Part shown: in pieces, positions 26,225 through 34,972 of the stretch | How the letters are laid out: each line of letters starts with the position of its first letter | How positions within the stretch are numbered: the stretch's first letter is position 1 | From: B1SED10-75 sp964636865 | GTDB lineage: Bacteria; Bacillota; Dethiobacteria; DTU022; PWGO01 | Direction of reading: 5' to 3' | DNA: 64,000 bases | NCBI GenBank assembly: GCA_964636865.1 | Contig: CAZWVJ010000009.1 | Location: forward strand, 5,916 to 69,915 | Notes under the pieces: model-generated | What the model was told of the DNA's origin: nothing | The model's input: the letters and a program-made list of their open reading frames with translations, nothing else | Database searches by the model: none | Position numbers and translations under genes: made by a program

Positions 26225-26596
26225 TTAAATATCTGGCAAACTCCTGGTAGCTACTATATTTACTTCAGTGCCCCGGACATTTTCTATGATTATATCTCCC
26301 ATTTTAACCGGGGCTGTTAATTTTATTTTATTTATTTCATCCATACACTCGAATATTTTGCCTTTGGGAATGGGCTCGCTGGTTTTTACAGGCAATCTAT
26401 TCAGGTGGGCCCCTTCGATGTAGACGGTGGAAGCTATATTTCTTGTAGGATTGGTTAATTCCTCTATGGCATAGTTTATTCCTTTTTTGCATTTATTGCC
26501 TTCTATGTCGTAACCTAATTCCGCTTCTTTATTTTCGGCTATATTTATTTTGCAGCCGACAGGGCATACCACACAGATAACAGCTTTTTTACTCAT
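26225..26596 (-). CDS. DUF1667 protein, small subunit of the glycerol-3-phosphate dehydrogenase-like module
   Basis: 123 residues. CVVCPVGCKI at the start and a further KCKKGI give a Cys cluster likely to bind metal or an Fe-S centre; TRSLPDI ends the protein. DUF1667 genes are regularly found after the two flavoprotein genes seen here. I chose the ATG at 26596, since GGAGGTG precedes it; an upstream start 9 codons earlier would run further into the neighbour. The coding regions overlap by 8 bases, so translation is coupled. Its exact role in the complex is not known. Confidence 0.85.
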   Translation of the reverse strand: MSKKAVICVVCPVGCKINIAENKEAELGYDIEGNKCKKGINYAIEELTNPTRNIASTVYIEGAHLNRLPVKTSEPIPKGKIFECMDEINKIKLTAPVKMGDIIIENVRGTEVNIVATRSLPDI

Positions 26597-27863
26597 TTTT
26601 GTCGGGCACCTCCTCGATTTCAACAGTTAGGGTGGAGTTTTGAATTCCTTCAAGAATATCGGATTTTATCTTGATCATTTCCATCTCGCCGGGGTACATG
26701 CGAGCCTTTTTTTTGGATTTAACCGTTTCACCGTCTTTTTTTACAACTACCCTTGAGTCTTCAAACAACTCGGATACCCGAAACATTAGTTCTATTTCTC
26801 CGTCAATTTTTTCCGGGTCTATGGTATGGGGCACTATATAATTAATATCTTTCCCCGGAGTAACGCTAATACTTGAAGCCGTTGCAGGGGCCCCATTTGA
26901 CACATAAGCGGCAGCCGCTCTCCCGGCAGTTCGGCTTTCTTCAGTAACGAAATCTACCACGTCGTGAACATGAAGAACGTTCCCGCATGCAAATATGCCT
27001 TCAACATTGGTTTCCCTAGATTCGTTAACAAAGGGCCCGTTGGAGTTTTTGTCCATAGTAACTCCGGCTTTTCGTGATAACTCGTTTTCCGGAATCAATC
27101 CTACGGAAAGTAAAAGTGTATCGCATTCCATATATTGTTCGGAACCGGGTATGGGTTTTCTGTTTTCATCAAGGGAGACTATTGTTACACCTTCAACACG
27201 TTCTTTGCCGTGAATTTTGGTAACTGTGTGCTGAAGCATCAACGGGATATTGTAATCATACAAGCACTGCACTACATTTCTCATTAAACCTGCGGGGTAG
27301 GGCCTCCGTGACATTACAGCCTTAACACTGGCGCCTTCCAGCGTAAGCCGCCTGGCCATGATAAGCCCAATATCGCCGGTGCCCATTATTACTGCTTTCC
27401 TGCCTACCATATATCCTTCGATGTTAATGAGCCTCTGGGCTGCACCTGCGGTAAGAACTCCTGCAGGGCGCGAACCGGGAATTCCTATAGCTCCTCTTGT
27501 ATTTTCTCTGCATCCCATAGCAAGCACTACTGATTTGGCTTTGAGGGTTTGATAGCCGTCTACGGCATTCACAAATACCACCGTTTTGTCATCAGTTACA
27601 TCCAGAACCATGGTATCTGTTTTATATTCCAGGCCTAACTCTTTGGTTTCATTAATAAAATTTTCGGCATACTCGGGGCCGGTTAATTCCTGGTTAAATA
27701 CATGTAAACCAAAACCGTGGTGAATACACTGCTGCAGTATTCCCCCCAGTTCGATTTCTCTTTCCAGAATGAGAATGCTGTCCACTCCATTCTTTTTTGC
27801 TTCGATTGCCGCAGCAAGCCCTGCCGGCCCACCACCAACAACAATGATATCGTAGTCTGTCAT
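26589..27863 (-). CDS. FAD/NAD-dependent oxidoreductase subunit (GlpB-like position)
   Basis: 424 residues of the pyridine nucleotide-disulfide oxidoreductase type. GGGPAGLAAAIEAKKNG is the FAD Rossmann motif at the N-terminus. A second nucleotide-binding glycine motif (IMGTGDIGLIMARRL) lies in the middle, and the FACGNVLHVHDVVDFV stretch closes the FAD site. It is the middle gene of a three-gene module with the FAD/BFD protein and DUF1667, found beside glycerol metabolism genes in other Firmicutes. It likely passes electrons from the 482-residue subunit to NAD or another carrier. Its start shares one base with the previous stop. Confidence 0.87.
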   Translation of the reverse strand: MTDYDIIVVGGGPAGLAAAIEAKKNGVDSILILEREIELGGILQQCIHHGFGLHVFNQELTGPEYAENFINETKELGLEYKTDTMVLDVTDDKTVVFVNAVDGYQTLKAKSVVLAMGCRENTRGAIGIPGSRPAGVLTAGAAQRLINIEGYMVGRKAVIMGTGDIGLIMARRLTLEGASVKAVMSRRPYPAGLMRNVVQCLYDYNIPLMLQHTVTKIHGKERVEGVTIVSLDENRKPIPGSEQYMECDTLLLSVGLIPENELSRKAGVTMDKNSNGPFVNESRETNVEGIFACGNVLHVHDVVDFVTEESRTAGRAAAAYVSNGAPATASSISVTPGKDINYIVPHTIDPEKIDGEIELMFRVSELFEDSRVVVKKDGETVKSKKKARMYPGEMEMIKIKSDILEGIQNSTLTVEIEEVPDKNE

Positions 27864-29311
27864 TAATGTTCCTCCTCACTGCACTTGGTCTTTCCGGTCA
27901 AAATTTTTGATTCGGGTGAATCTTTCACTACTTCATGCATTTCCATGTCAAGTTCCCTGGAGAGAATTTCTATGACCCGGGGGCCGCAGAAACCTCCCTG
28001 ACATCTTCCCATGCCGGCTCTTACTCGCCTCTTGATAGCGTCCAAAGAGGTTGCCCCGGCTTTTCGATGAATAACATCAATGATTTCGCCTTCCGTAACC
28101 AGTTCACATCTACATACTATGCGTCCGTATGAGGGGTTTTTTTCGACTAAATCAGTTATCTCTTGAGGAGTTAATTCATTAAACCGTACCACCTTGCGGC
28201 GAAAAGGATTAAAATTTTCTTTTTCCTTTAAGCCTTCCCACTTATCTAGAAAAAGGTCCTTGACATAATTCCCAATGGCCGGAGCGGAGGAAAGACCCGG
28301 TGATTCAATTCCAGCAACGTTTATAAATCCTTTTACACTTTCAGATTCGCCTATAATAAAATCCCCGGTATCGGGAACAGCCCGCAATCCGGCAAAAATG
28401 TTTATGGTAAGATGAAAGGGGATATTCTCTGAAGTTTTCTTAGCTGCTTCCCTAACAAAATTAAGGCGTTCCCTGGTGTTATCAAGATCGGTTTTATCGT
28501 TTAAATCTTCTGCATCCGGCCCTACCAGTAAATTGCCATGCACGGTAGGAGTAACCAAAACACCCTTGCTTTGAGGGGTGGGGCACTGGAATATCACAGT
28601 GTTTGCAAAATTACCGGCTTCTTTATCCAGCACAAAGTATTGCCCTTTACGGGGTGTAATATGGAAATCTGTAGGGGTAACCATGTCGTAAATTGTATCA
28701 GCAAATACTCCGGCACAATTTACCACATATTTGGCCGTAAATTCTTCTTTTTGGGTAATTACCTTAAATTCCTTTTCATTTTTCTCAATATCTATTACTT
28801 GTTGATTTAAGAAAAGATCTACACCATTTTCCATGGCATTTTCCGTTAAAGCTACTGTTAATTCAAAAGGACATATGATGCCGCCATCCGGGGCATGAAG
28901 AGAACCTTGCGCAGAATCACTAAGGTTGGGCTCAAGTTCCATGGTTTTCGCTTTATCTAAGATGTGGATGTTTTCTATCCCATTCTGAATACCCTGCTCA
29001 TATAAATTTTCAAGGGTTTTCATTTCTTCCTTACTGAAAGCAATTACCAGGGAACCGATCCTTTTAAAAGGCACATCCAGCTCTTCGCAAATTTGGTCAA
29101 ACATAGGAGCTCCCAAAGCGTTAAATTTGGCTTTGAGGGTTCCCGGTTTGGCATCATAACCGGCATGGATAATGGCGCTGTTTGCTTTGGTTGTTGCATC
29201 GGCTACGTCATTATTTTTATCCAAAATGCAAACTTTTAAGTCGTAACGGGAGAGCTCTCTTGCTATACTGGCTCCGGTTACTCCTGCGCCGATAATTAAG
29301 ACATCGTACAA
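27863..29311 (-). CDS. FAD-dependent glycerol-3-phosphate dehydrogenase-like subunit with BFD Fe-S domain
   Basis: 482 residues. The DAO-type FAD domain opens with VLIIGAGVTGASIARELSRY and contains NSAIIHAGYDAKPGT. The C-terminal part (about 395-450) is a BFD-like [2Fe-2S] domain with CRCELVTEGEI and GRCQGGFCGP. This is the anaerobic GlpA-like layout, so it probably oxidises glycerol-3-phosphate to dihydroxyacetone phosphate, though 2-hydroxyacid relatives exist. TTG start behind GGGAGGGG. First gene of the minus-strand module; the glycerophosphodiesterase at 14333 could supply the substrate. Confidence 0.87.
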   Translation of the reverse strand: MYDVLIIGAGVTGASIARELSRYDLKVCILDKNNDVADATTKANSAIIHAGYDAKPGTLKAKFNALGAPMFDQICEELDVPFKRIGSLVIAFSKEEMKTLENLYEQGIQNGIENIHILDKAKTMELEPNLSDSAQGSLHAPDGGIICPFELTVALTENAMENGVDLFLNQQVIDIEKNEKEFKVITQKEEFTAKYVVNCAGVFADTIYDMVTPTDFHITPRKGQYFVLDKEAGNFANTVIFQCPTPQSKGVLVTPTVHGNLLVGPDAEDLNDKTDLDNTRERLNFVREAAKKTSENIPFHLTINIFAGLRAVPDTGDFIIGESESVKGFINVAGIESPGLSSAPAIGNYVKDLFLDKWEGLKEKENFNPFRRKVVRFNELTPQEITDLVEKNPSYGRIVCRCELVTEGEIIDVIHRKAGATSLDAIKRRVRAGMGRCQGGFCGPRVIEILSRELDMEMHEVVKDSPESKILTGKTKCSEEEH

Positions 29312-29828
29312 TTTTTACCCCTCCCTTGGCTGTTTACTTAATTAAAACATAGGAAGCAATACTGTTTAACATGGGCAGAGGGGAAAACATAAAAAAAATT
29401 ACTTAAGGGATTTGGCTTTAGGATATACAAGTTTATGTTTATCACCAGTCTGATAAATATGTGAGCTAATCCGGGGTTGGTATAGCCCGGCTACATAACA
29501 TTCCCCAACAATATTTTGTGCTCATGCCGTATGCCGCTGCTAGATCCCCTAATTGTTGCTATTATTGCTCCCTTTCTGCCATATGTATTAAAAATTGTTA
29601 TTAATTAAGAATGTATGCTTCCGGATTTTTACGATATACTTTTTAAAAGGCTGATTGATGATACTTTAACTATTAAAATTATATTTTTTATTTGTTTTTT
29701 TGTCAATTGAAAGGCGAATCAATTGAATAGTGATAAAATTCAGTTACATACCCGGTTGAATAGCAAAATAATTAATATGTTGATATAATGAAGTAGGTAT
29801 AAAGCATTTGTATAAAGGGGGTTATGAG
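29312..29828. other. Intergenic region
   Basis: About 515 AT-rich bases between divergent genes. A TATAAT at about 29783 lies 40 bases before the next gene, but no -35 sits at the right distance. No gene, repeat or known riboswitch was recognised. Confidence 0.5.
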
Positions 29829-30416
29829 TTGAAGAGCATTTTGGCTATCTCTTCAAGCCCCCGGCGTAATGGCAACAGTGAGTTGCTGCTGCAGTCATTT
29901 GCCAAAGGGGCGGAAGAAGAGGGGTGTGAAGTTTCTTTGGTGCGAATTAATGAACTGAATATTAAGCCCTGCCAGGCTTGTGATGGCTGTGCTGCTACCG
30001 GAGAATGTGTACAGAAGGATGATATGCAAAACATATACCCGCAGGTGGCTTCAGCAGCGGGTATAGTGTTGGCTACTCCGGTTTATTTCGGGTCCCTTTC
30101 AGCACAGTTAAAGGCTTTTATTGATCGTTTTCAATCCTGGTGGCATGCAAAATACAGGCTTAATACGTCTAAGGTAAAACCGGAGGAGGGGAAAAAAGCA
30201 TTTTTCATTTGTGTGGGCGCTCTGCAGAAAAAAGAATATTGCGAAAGTGCCTTGGCAGTGGCCAAAATTTTTTTTCACAACGTTAATTATCAATATAAAG
30301 ATTGTATTTGCCAGAGGGGTGTAGACGAGAAAGGCGCTATTAAAGAATACCCCGAGGCGCTGCAAAATGCTTTGGATGCAGGTCGGGATTTTGCCGGGCA
30401 AACTCCGGAGCTTTGA
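29829..30416 (+). CDS. Flavodoxin-like NAD(P)H-dependent FMN reductase
   Basis: 195 residues from the TTG at 29829. ISSSPRRNGNSELLLQSF is the FMN phosphate loop; PCQACDGC with a further C in GECV resembles iron-sulfur flavoproteins, though the Cys spacing may serve only redox chemistry. LATPVYFGSLSAQLKAF is the second flavin loop. I chose TTG at 29829 because AAAGGGGG precedes it; an earlier in-frame TTG would put that site within the gene. An out-of-frame ATG lies 5 bases upstream and makes a two-codon ORF. A cytoplasmic redox enzyme with unknown partner. Confidence 0.85.
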   Translation: MKSILAISSSPRRNGNSELLLQSFAKGAEEEGCEVSLVRINELNIKPCQACDGCAATGECVQKDDMQNIYPQVASAAGIVLATPVYFGSLSAQLKAFIDRFQSWWHAKYRLNTSKVKPEEGKKAFFICVGALQKKEYCESALAVAKIFFHNVNYQYKDCICQRGVDEKGAIKEYPEALQNALDAGRDFAGQTPEL

Positions 30417-30458
30417 AATTTTGGGTTAGAAGTATTTTGGGGAAAATGATAAGGAGGT

Positions 30459-30629
30459 ATGAAATTGTGTGATGAAAAAAAGAAACCTTCTTTGAAAAGT
30501 ATATTAAGCAATTGGCAAAGCAACAGGGCCTCTTTTTTTGTCAAAGTAAAAATGGCTGTGAGAAATAATCTAATCAAAATAAAAAAGAGAGATAACTGCT
30601 GCGGGCATTATGGTGAGGTAGGTTGTTGA
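30459..30629 (+). CDS. Small C-terminal CC-motif protein (LDCC-type putative metal-binding)
   Basis: 56 residues: basic and mostly helical (about 6-45), ending DNCCGHYGEVGC. Short proteins with a final LDCC or CCG-H-YGE-GC pattern are known in anaerobic Firmicutes and are thought to bind a metal. Here the dipeptide before CC is DN rather than LD. ATG behind AAGGAGG. It follows the flavodoxin-like gene after 42 bases, so the two are probably co-transcribed. Confidence 0.7.
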   Translation: MKLCDEKKKPSLKSILSNWQSNRASFFVKVKMAVRNNLIKIKKRDNCCGHYGEVGC

Positions 30630-30720
30630 ATAACTGCTGGTGCACCTGGTACAGGTGGAAATGATTGAGTGTTTTTCGGGTATTATGATGATTTAAAGTT
30701 AAGATAGAGTCACAAATTAT

Positions 30721-31575
30721 TTAGGTGTTTTCAGGGGAAGATTTCGGAGGTGAACTTTTTACTTCGGCTTTCCAGGTTAAAGCTCCCGAGGGACAGTTAT
30801 CTCTACATTTCAAGCAGCGTATGCATTCCGCCGAATTAGACTCTTGGGGTAAATTAAGGTCAACGGGGCAAAAGCGAGAGCATCTCTTGCAGTTTTTACA
30901 GTTAGATTCATCATAGTGAAGGCGGAAAAGAGAAATTTTGTTAAAAAGGCCGTAAAATGCGCCCAGAGGGCAGAGGGTGCGGCAAAATGGCCGGTAAATG
31001 AATACTGAGCCCAGAAGTATTATTCCCAGGATAAACAGCTTGATCCAGAAAATTACGCCGATGAGGGGAGAGAAGGAGGCATAATTACTTGCCAGTAAAG
31101 GAAGGCCTGCGCTAAGAGTCCCCTTGGGACAAAGATACTGGCAGAAGTACGGCGCGCCAAAACCTGCTTCATTTACCCATATAATAGGCAGTACTACCAA
31201 AAGGGCTAAAACCAGGTACTTTGCCCGGGTTACACCATAAGGGAGTTTTTTCTTTATCTTAGACAACCGCCCCAGTAAGTCTTGTATAAGCCCGAAAGGG
31301 CATAACCAACCACAAATCCACCTTCCCGCTACTGCTCCCACTAATATCATAAAACCGCCCACGTAAAAAGGAATCCGAGTAAAAGGCGCTGCCAAAGCAT
31401 TTTGGAGGGCTCCCAGGGGGCAAGACCCCACTGCAGCAGGGCAGGAATAACAATTCAAAACAGGGACGCAAATCCCTTTGAGGTTCCCCTGATAAATATT
31501 TCCCCTAAAGAAATTAAGTAAAAAAGGGTTTGCCACCAGGGTGGCTATCAATTGCGTGGTTAAACGTTTAGACAT
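30721..31575 (-). CDS. NapH-like membrane polyferredoxin
   Basis: 284 residues. Four to five transmembrane helices carry Cys motifs: SCPAAVGSCPLGA, GWLCPFGLIQDL, CQYLCPKG and CRTLCPLGAFYGL. Two C-terminal 4Fe-4S sites follow (CKNCKRCSRFCPVDL and CIRCLKCRDNCPSGAL). Proteins of this type move electrons across or along the membrane. I set the start at the ATG at 31575 because GGGGGG precedes it and it lies just after the upstream peptide's stop; an ATG 11 codons earlier would overlap that peptide. Last gene of a three-gene unit with a CXXC peptide and a Sec-containing thioredoxin-like lipoprotein. Confidence 0.88.
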   Translation of the reverse strand: MSKRLTTQLIATLVANPFLLNFFRGNIYQGNLKGICVPVLNCYSCPAAVGSCPLGALQNALAAPFTRIPFYVGGFMILVGAVAGRWICGWLCPFGLIQDLLGRLSKIKKKLPYGVTRAKYLVLALLVVLPIIWVNEAGFGAPYFCQYLCPKGTLSAGLPLLASNYASFSPLIGVIFWIKLFILGIILLGSVFIYRPFCRTLCPLGAFYGLFNKISLFRLHYDESNCKNCKRCSRFCPVDLNLPQESNSAECIRCLKCRDNCPSGALTWKAEVKSSPPKSSPENT

Positions 31576-31577
31576 TG

Positions 31578-31715
31578 CTAGCCCCCCAGCCCCATACATT
31601 CCAAGCATATTACGCTGCCTATTTGATTAACTTGCTGGAATCCACCTTCCCACAGCCCCCAGGCTATCATAAGCAATCCTGCTGCTAAAATGATGAATGT
31701 GACCTTTTTACCCAT
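31578..31715 (-). CDS. CXXC membrane mini-protein (CD1871A-like)
   Basis: 45 residues, too short for routine gene finding. One transmembrane helix (about 5-20, VTFIILAAGLLMIAWGLW) is followed by a short outside part ending SVICLECMGLGG, a C-X-X-C pair. The pattern fits the small CD1871A family of CXXC proteins, often seen beside polyferredoxins and TlpA-like proteins. A GAGG site precedes the ATG. Its TAG is two bases before the next ATG, so translation is coupled. It may relay a disulfide or electrons between the TlpA-like protein and the polyferredoxin. Confidence 0.8.
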   Translation of the reverse strand: MGKKVTFIILAAGLLMIAWGLWEGGFQQVNQIGSVICLECMGLGG

Positions 31716-31815
31716 AAAATTACCTCTTGTCGTCATTATTTATTTTGTAAAAGAATTATACCTAATGTGATATAACTAGATATAAATGATCCTTAGGTAT
31801 AAGCTTTTAGTCAGT

Positions 31816-32340
31816 TTACAATAAATTGTCGGCTTTTTGCTGCCACTCTTCTAAAGAACGCTCCTGCCAGCCTGTTGATTCATGTTTTATATTACCTTCC
31901 CTGTCAATAAAGATCCCTTCCGGAAGGTACTGAACTTCGTATTGACGCGATATTTCCCCCGTTGCATCTATAAATACCTCGCCGGGGAGATTTTCTTCTT
32001 CCCAGAAAGCTTCAATTCTTTCCTCACTGTCAGAGGTAATTGTAATGATTTGCAGTTTTTCTTCCGGGTAATCTTCCAACTTTGGCTGCAACTGCAGCAT
32101 CTTATCTACACATGCGGGTCAACCGGTAGAAAAGAAGTTAAGATAAATTACTTTTTCTTCCCAGTCATCCGGAAATTGTTTAGTTTCTCCGGAAAAAAGC
32201 TCGTCTGCCTGAAATTCCGGGGCAAGAGGGGCATCGTTTGCTTCCTCCGGAACGCCGTTTTTAGGCTCACAGGCAAGAGACATAGCAACAAGTAAAGTGA
32301 GCAGGAGTCCCACGCCGGCTATTTTTAAATAAATTTTCAA
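31816..32340 (-). CDS. TlpA/thioredoxin-like lipoprotein, probable selenoprotein (in-frame UGA)
   Basis: 174 residues if the UGA at 32119-32121 is read as Sec; read as stop it would leave a useless 73-residue piece. The frame continues cleanly to the end. The active site reads NFFSTG-U-PACVDKM, so the UGA stands where the first Cys of a TlpA/thioredoxin CXXC would be (U-P-A-C). The rest matches the fold (LQIITITSDSEERIEAFWEE, then LPEGIFIDREGNI). The N-terminus is a signal helix ending in SLAC, an imperfect lipobox. TTG start behind GGAGGTG. A hairpin follows the UGA (see next entry). First gene of the trio. Confidence 0.82.
32085..32121 (-). promoter_or_regulatory. Candidate bacterial SECIS hairpin after the UGA
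   Basis: Twenty-five bases after the UGA, GCTGC pairs with GCAGC around the loop AGTT (32085-32098). Bacterial SECIS elements need a stem-loop 16-37 bases after the UGA with a G early in the apical loop, so the spacing and loop fit. The 5-base stem is short; a covariance search would decide. Confidence 0.55.
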
Positions 32341-32565
32341 AACAAATCACCTCCGGTGTTAAATTATGCTATTACTTACAGCTTAAATTAAATATTTTTG
32401 TCGGCATTTATGATAAAGTATAATTGATCACGGCACATTTTAAAATAGTAAATTGGGATCAAAGAAACCATATAAAAAACGATGACAATAATGAAAAATT
32501 GACATATTATAATATAAGCATACAAATCTTTAAACTGCAAGTAATAGTTAAACAAGGAGTTTGTG

Positions 32566-34707
32566 ATGACATTTATTTATGTTTTATTAGGCGCGGCAGG
32601 ATTAATTGTTTTATGGATTTTGGTGGACATTTTAATTGCTTTGAAGCAAAAACCAATTCCGGACTTACCGGAAGAGTTTTTAGATCCCTCCGGCCTTTCC
32701 TTGATTTATTATTATCTGAGCGAGCCGGGCCGGGTGCCCGCTCATATTTCTGTTGATGAGGAATATATAAAAGATTGCCTTATGCCTTCCCTCCAATTTA
32801 TCAATAATCGTTATGACTGCGCAGATTTTCGTCTGCAGCTTCTTTTCAGGCTTTATAAAGATTGCTTCCATGATCTGCCGCAGAGTATACGCGGCCTAAT
32901 TAAGCAAACCTTCCTTGATTTTAAATACTGGATGGATGAACCGGGTGAAGACAGCATGTGTTATTGGTCGGAGAACCACCAGCTGCTTTTTGCCGTCAGT
33001 GAGTACCTGGCAGGACAGGAATGGCCCGAAGAGATATTTACCAACAACGGACTGACCGGAAAAGAGCATAAAGAAAAAGCAAAAAAACGTATTGATTACT
33101 GGATGGAGCAAAAATTCAGGTATGGATTCTATGAATGGTACAGTAACAATTACTATGCGGAAGATATTGCCCCCATATCTAATTATATTCAGTATGCTGC
33201 AGAAGATGAGGACGATAATTCCGTGGAAAGAATGAAAATAATTATGGATTTGCTCTGGTTTGATGTAGCCACTCATTCCGTAAATAATACTTTCGTGCCG
33301 GTAAGCAGCAGGATGTACGGTGATAACAAATCCAGCGATTTATACGGTAACAGGATAAAGGCGGCCATGGAATATATATGGGAGGGAGCAGATTTAGAAA
33401 GGTTGATTAATGCCCAATCGCCCTTGGAGCAGCATATTAAAGCAGGCGGTAAGGATGCAGAAACCACTATAAAGTTGGTAGGCGTTGATGCCCAAATGAT
33501 GCAAAATTTTATAGCCATGTACAGGGCGGGTTATTATGAATTGCCGCAGGTGATTCATGATATTGCCCTGGACCCCGAACCTGTGGTGATAAAAACTTCA
33601 TCGGGAATGAACGTGAGTGAATTAAAGGAAGAGAGGCTGGTGGGGCCAGGTGAGAACCAAATTATGGCCCAGTTTGGGTGTGAAGCGTTTACCAATCCCG
33701 AAGTTGTAACCAATACCCTGCAATACCTTAACCGTCACCGAATGTTCAGGAATAAATTTGTTAACCCTTTCAGGTTTATCAATATAACCTTCTTAAAGTT
33801 ATTGAAAGTGCCCCGTTTTATTAGTTCCAGGTTCGAGTTGATGACCCATGGAATTGCTCTAAACAGGGGCAATGTTTACTCTTACAGAACTAAATATTAT
33901 ATTCTCAGCACGACAATGGCTTACGGGGTTGATGGTTGTGGAGCCCAGGAGCATGTATGGTCCGCCAACATTTCTCCGGACCTGGCTTTATATACGACTC
34001 ATCCGGCAAAAGATGATGACAGCAGGGAAAAACATGCCGCGTCTCCGGGATACTGGGTGGGAAATGGCAGGCAGCCCATGAGTGTTCAAGACTTGAATGT
34101 AAATATTACCATCTACAAAATTCCACATAAAAAGCGGCTGTTGGAATTTAGCCTGGCTGATATTACTCATGCTTATGTGCCCCGGGAGTGTTATGATATT
34201 TTGGAAATAGAAGGTAATTATGTGTTCGGCAAGCGTGATAAAGTGCTGATGGCGATGATAGCCAATGGAAAATTGCAATACAGGCCTTTTGATAGTTATG
34301 CCGCAGCTTTGCTTAAGTGCCATGATCAGATCGAAGAAGAAAATCAGCAAAAACATTTGGAGAAAGAGTTCGACCTGGTAAGAAAAGGGGGGCGCTATCA
34401 CACCTATATTACTGAACTGTCTGACACTGATACCGAGAGTTATCAAGATTTTAAACAGAGGATTTTACACAACCCGGTGGAAGTGGGGGAAGGAAGTATA
34501 AAATATTTCACCGAGGGCAGGGAACTATATGCCGATTATGAAAGGAACTTTCGAATTGATGGGTTTACCCAAGAAATGGAGTATCAAAGATATGATAGTA
34601 AATATGCCCGGGTTAAAAGAAATCCCGAAACCATTAACTTCCATTATGGAGATAAGAAGTTACAGCTTAATTACCGGCGGGCGGAAAGATTAAAGGAAAA
34701 TGACTGA
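32566..34707 (+). CDS. Large membrane-anchored protein of unknown function (six-hairpin/heparinase-like look)
   Basis: 713 residues. One N-terminal helix (about 2-23) anchors it. Residues about 120-330 read WSENHQLLFAVSEYLAG, then YGFYEWYSNNYYAEDIAP, then a helical AEDEDD, ending in NTFVPVSSRMYGD, a pattern of alternating helices as in (alpha/alpha)6 toroid enzymes such as heparinase-type lyases. The later part (about 370-600) has Gly- and His-rich segments like a beta-sandwich. I do not recognise a defined family and infer no substrate. ATG at 32566 with AAGGAG 6 bases upstream is preferred over the GTG just before it. Confidence 0.7.
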   Translation: MTFIYVLLGAAGLIVLWILVDILIALKQKPIPDLPEEFLDPSGLSLIYYYLSEPGRVPAHISVDEEYIKDCLMPSLQFINNRYDCADFRLQLLFRLYKDCFHDLPQSIRGLIKQTFLDFKYWMDEPGEDSMCYWSENHQLLFAVSEYLAGQEWPEEIFTNNGLTGKEHKEKAKKRIDYWMEQKFRYGFYEWYSNNYYAEDIAPISNYIQYAAEDEDDNSVERMKIIMDLLWFDVATHSVNNTFVPVSSRMYGDNKSSDLYGNRIKAAMEYIWEGADLERLINAQSPLEQHIKAGGKDAETTIKLVGVDAQMMQNFIAMYRAGYYELPQVIHDIALDPEPVVIKTSSGMNVSELKEERLVGPGENQIMAQFGCEAFTNPEVVTNTLQYLNRHRMFRNKFVNPFRFINITFLKLLKVPRFISSRFELMTHGIALNRGNVYSYRTKYYILSTTMAYGVDGCGAQEHVWSANISPDLALYTTHPAKDDDSREKHAASPGYWVGNGRQPMSVQDLNVNITIYKIPHKKRLLEFSLADITHAYVPRECYDILEIEGNYVFGKRDKVLMAMIANGKLQYRPFDSYAAALLKCHDQIEEENQQKHLEKEFDLVRKGGRYHTYITELSDTDTESYQDFKQRILHNPVEVGEGSIKYFTEGRELYADYERNFRIDGFTQEMEYQRYDSKYARVKRNPETINFHYGDKKLQLNYRRAERLKEND

Positions 34708-34767
34708 TAAAACGGCCGCATCTTGATAGTTGAAGACTGCTCAATTGGAATAGCTTCTGCAACCCAC

Positions 34768-34856
34768 AAGGCACGGGGACGGTTCCGTTGCCTTGCAGTC
34801 TTCGTTTCACTACGGGATGCTCAAATCTAACCCGTGGCTTAGCGGAGCCTTTTTAC
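34768..34856. repeat. REP/MITE-like element, truncated copy
   Basis: Starts with AAGGCACGGGGACGGTTCCG, nearly the left end of the element at 12933. The core that follows is the reverse complement of that element's core (TTCACTACGGGATGCTCAAA, then CCCGTGGCTTA). The second end is missing, so this copy is truncated or rearranged. Confidence 0.65.
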
Positions 34857-34972
34857 CAGAAAAATTTCACTGTAATGTCAGAGAAAATAAAAAAATTAGA
34901 GGAAATATATTCTGATTATAAAATTATAGTATAGTAAAGTAATAAAATTAGCTAAAGGAGTGTAATCCAGTT

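Noticed and set aside
31882..32295. Plus-strand frame of 137 codons opposite the TlpA-like gene
   Set aside because: Phe-rich shadow of the antisense lipoprotein gene without a ribosome site.
31816..32340. Treating the TlpA-like region as a frameshifted or nonsense pseudogene
   Set aside because: The frame is continuous, the only interruption is a UGA exactly at the redox Cys, and a SECIS-like hairpin follows.
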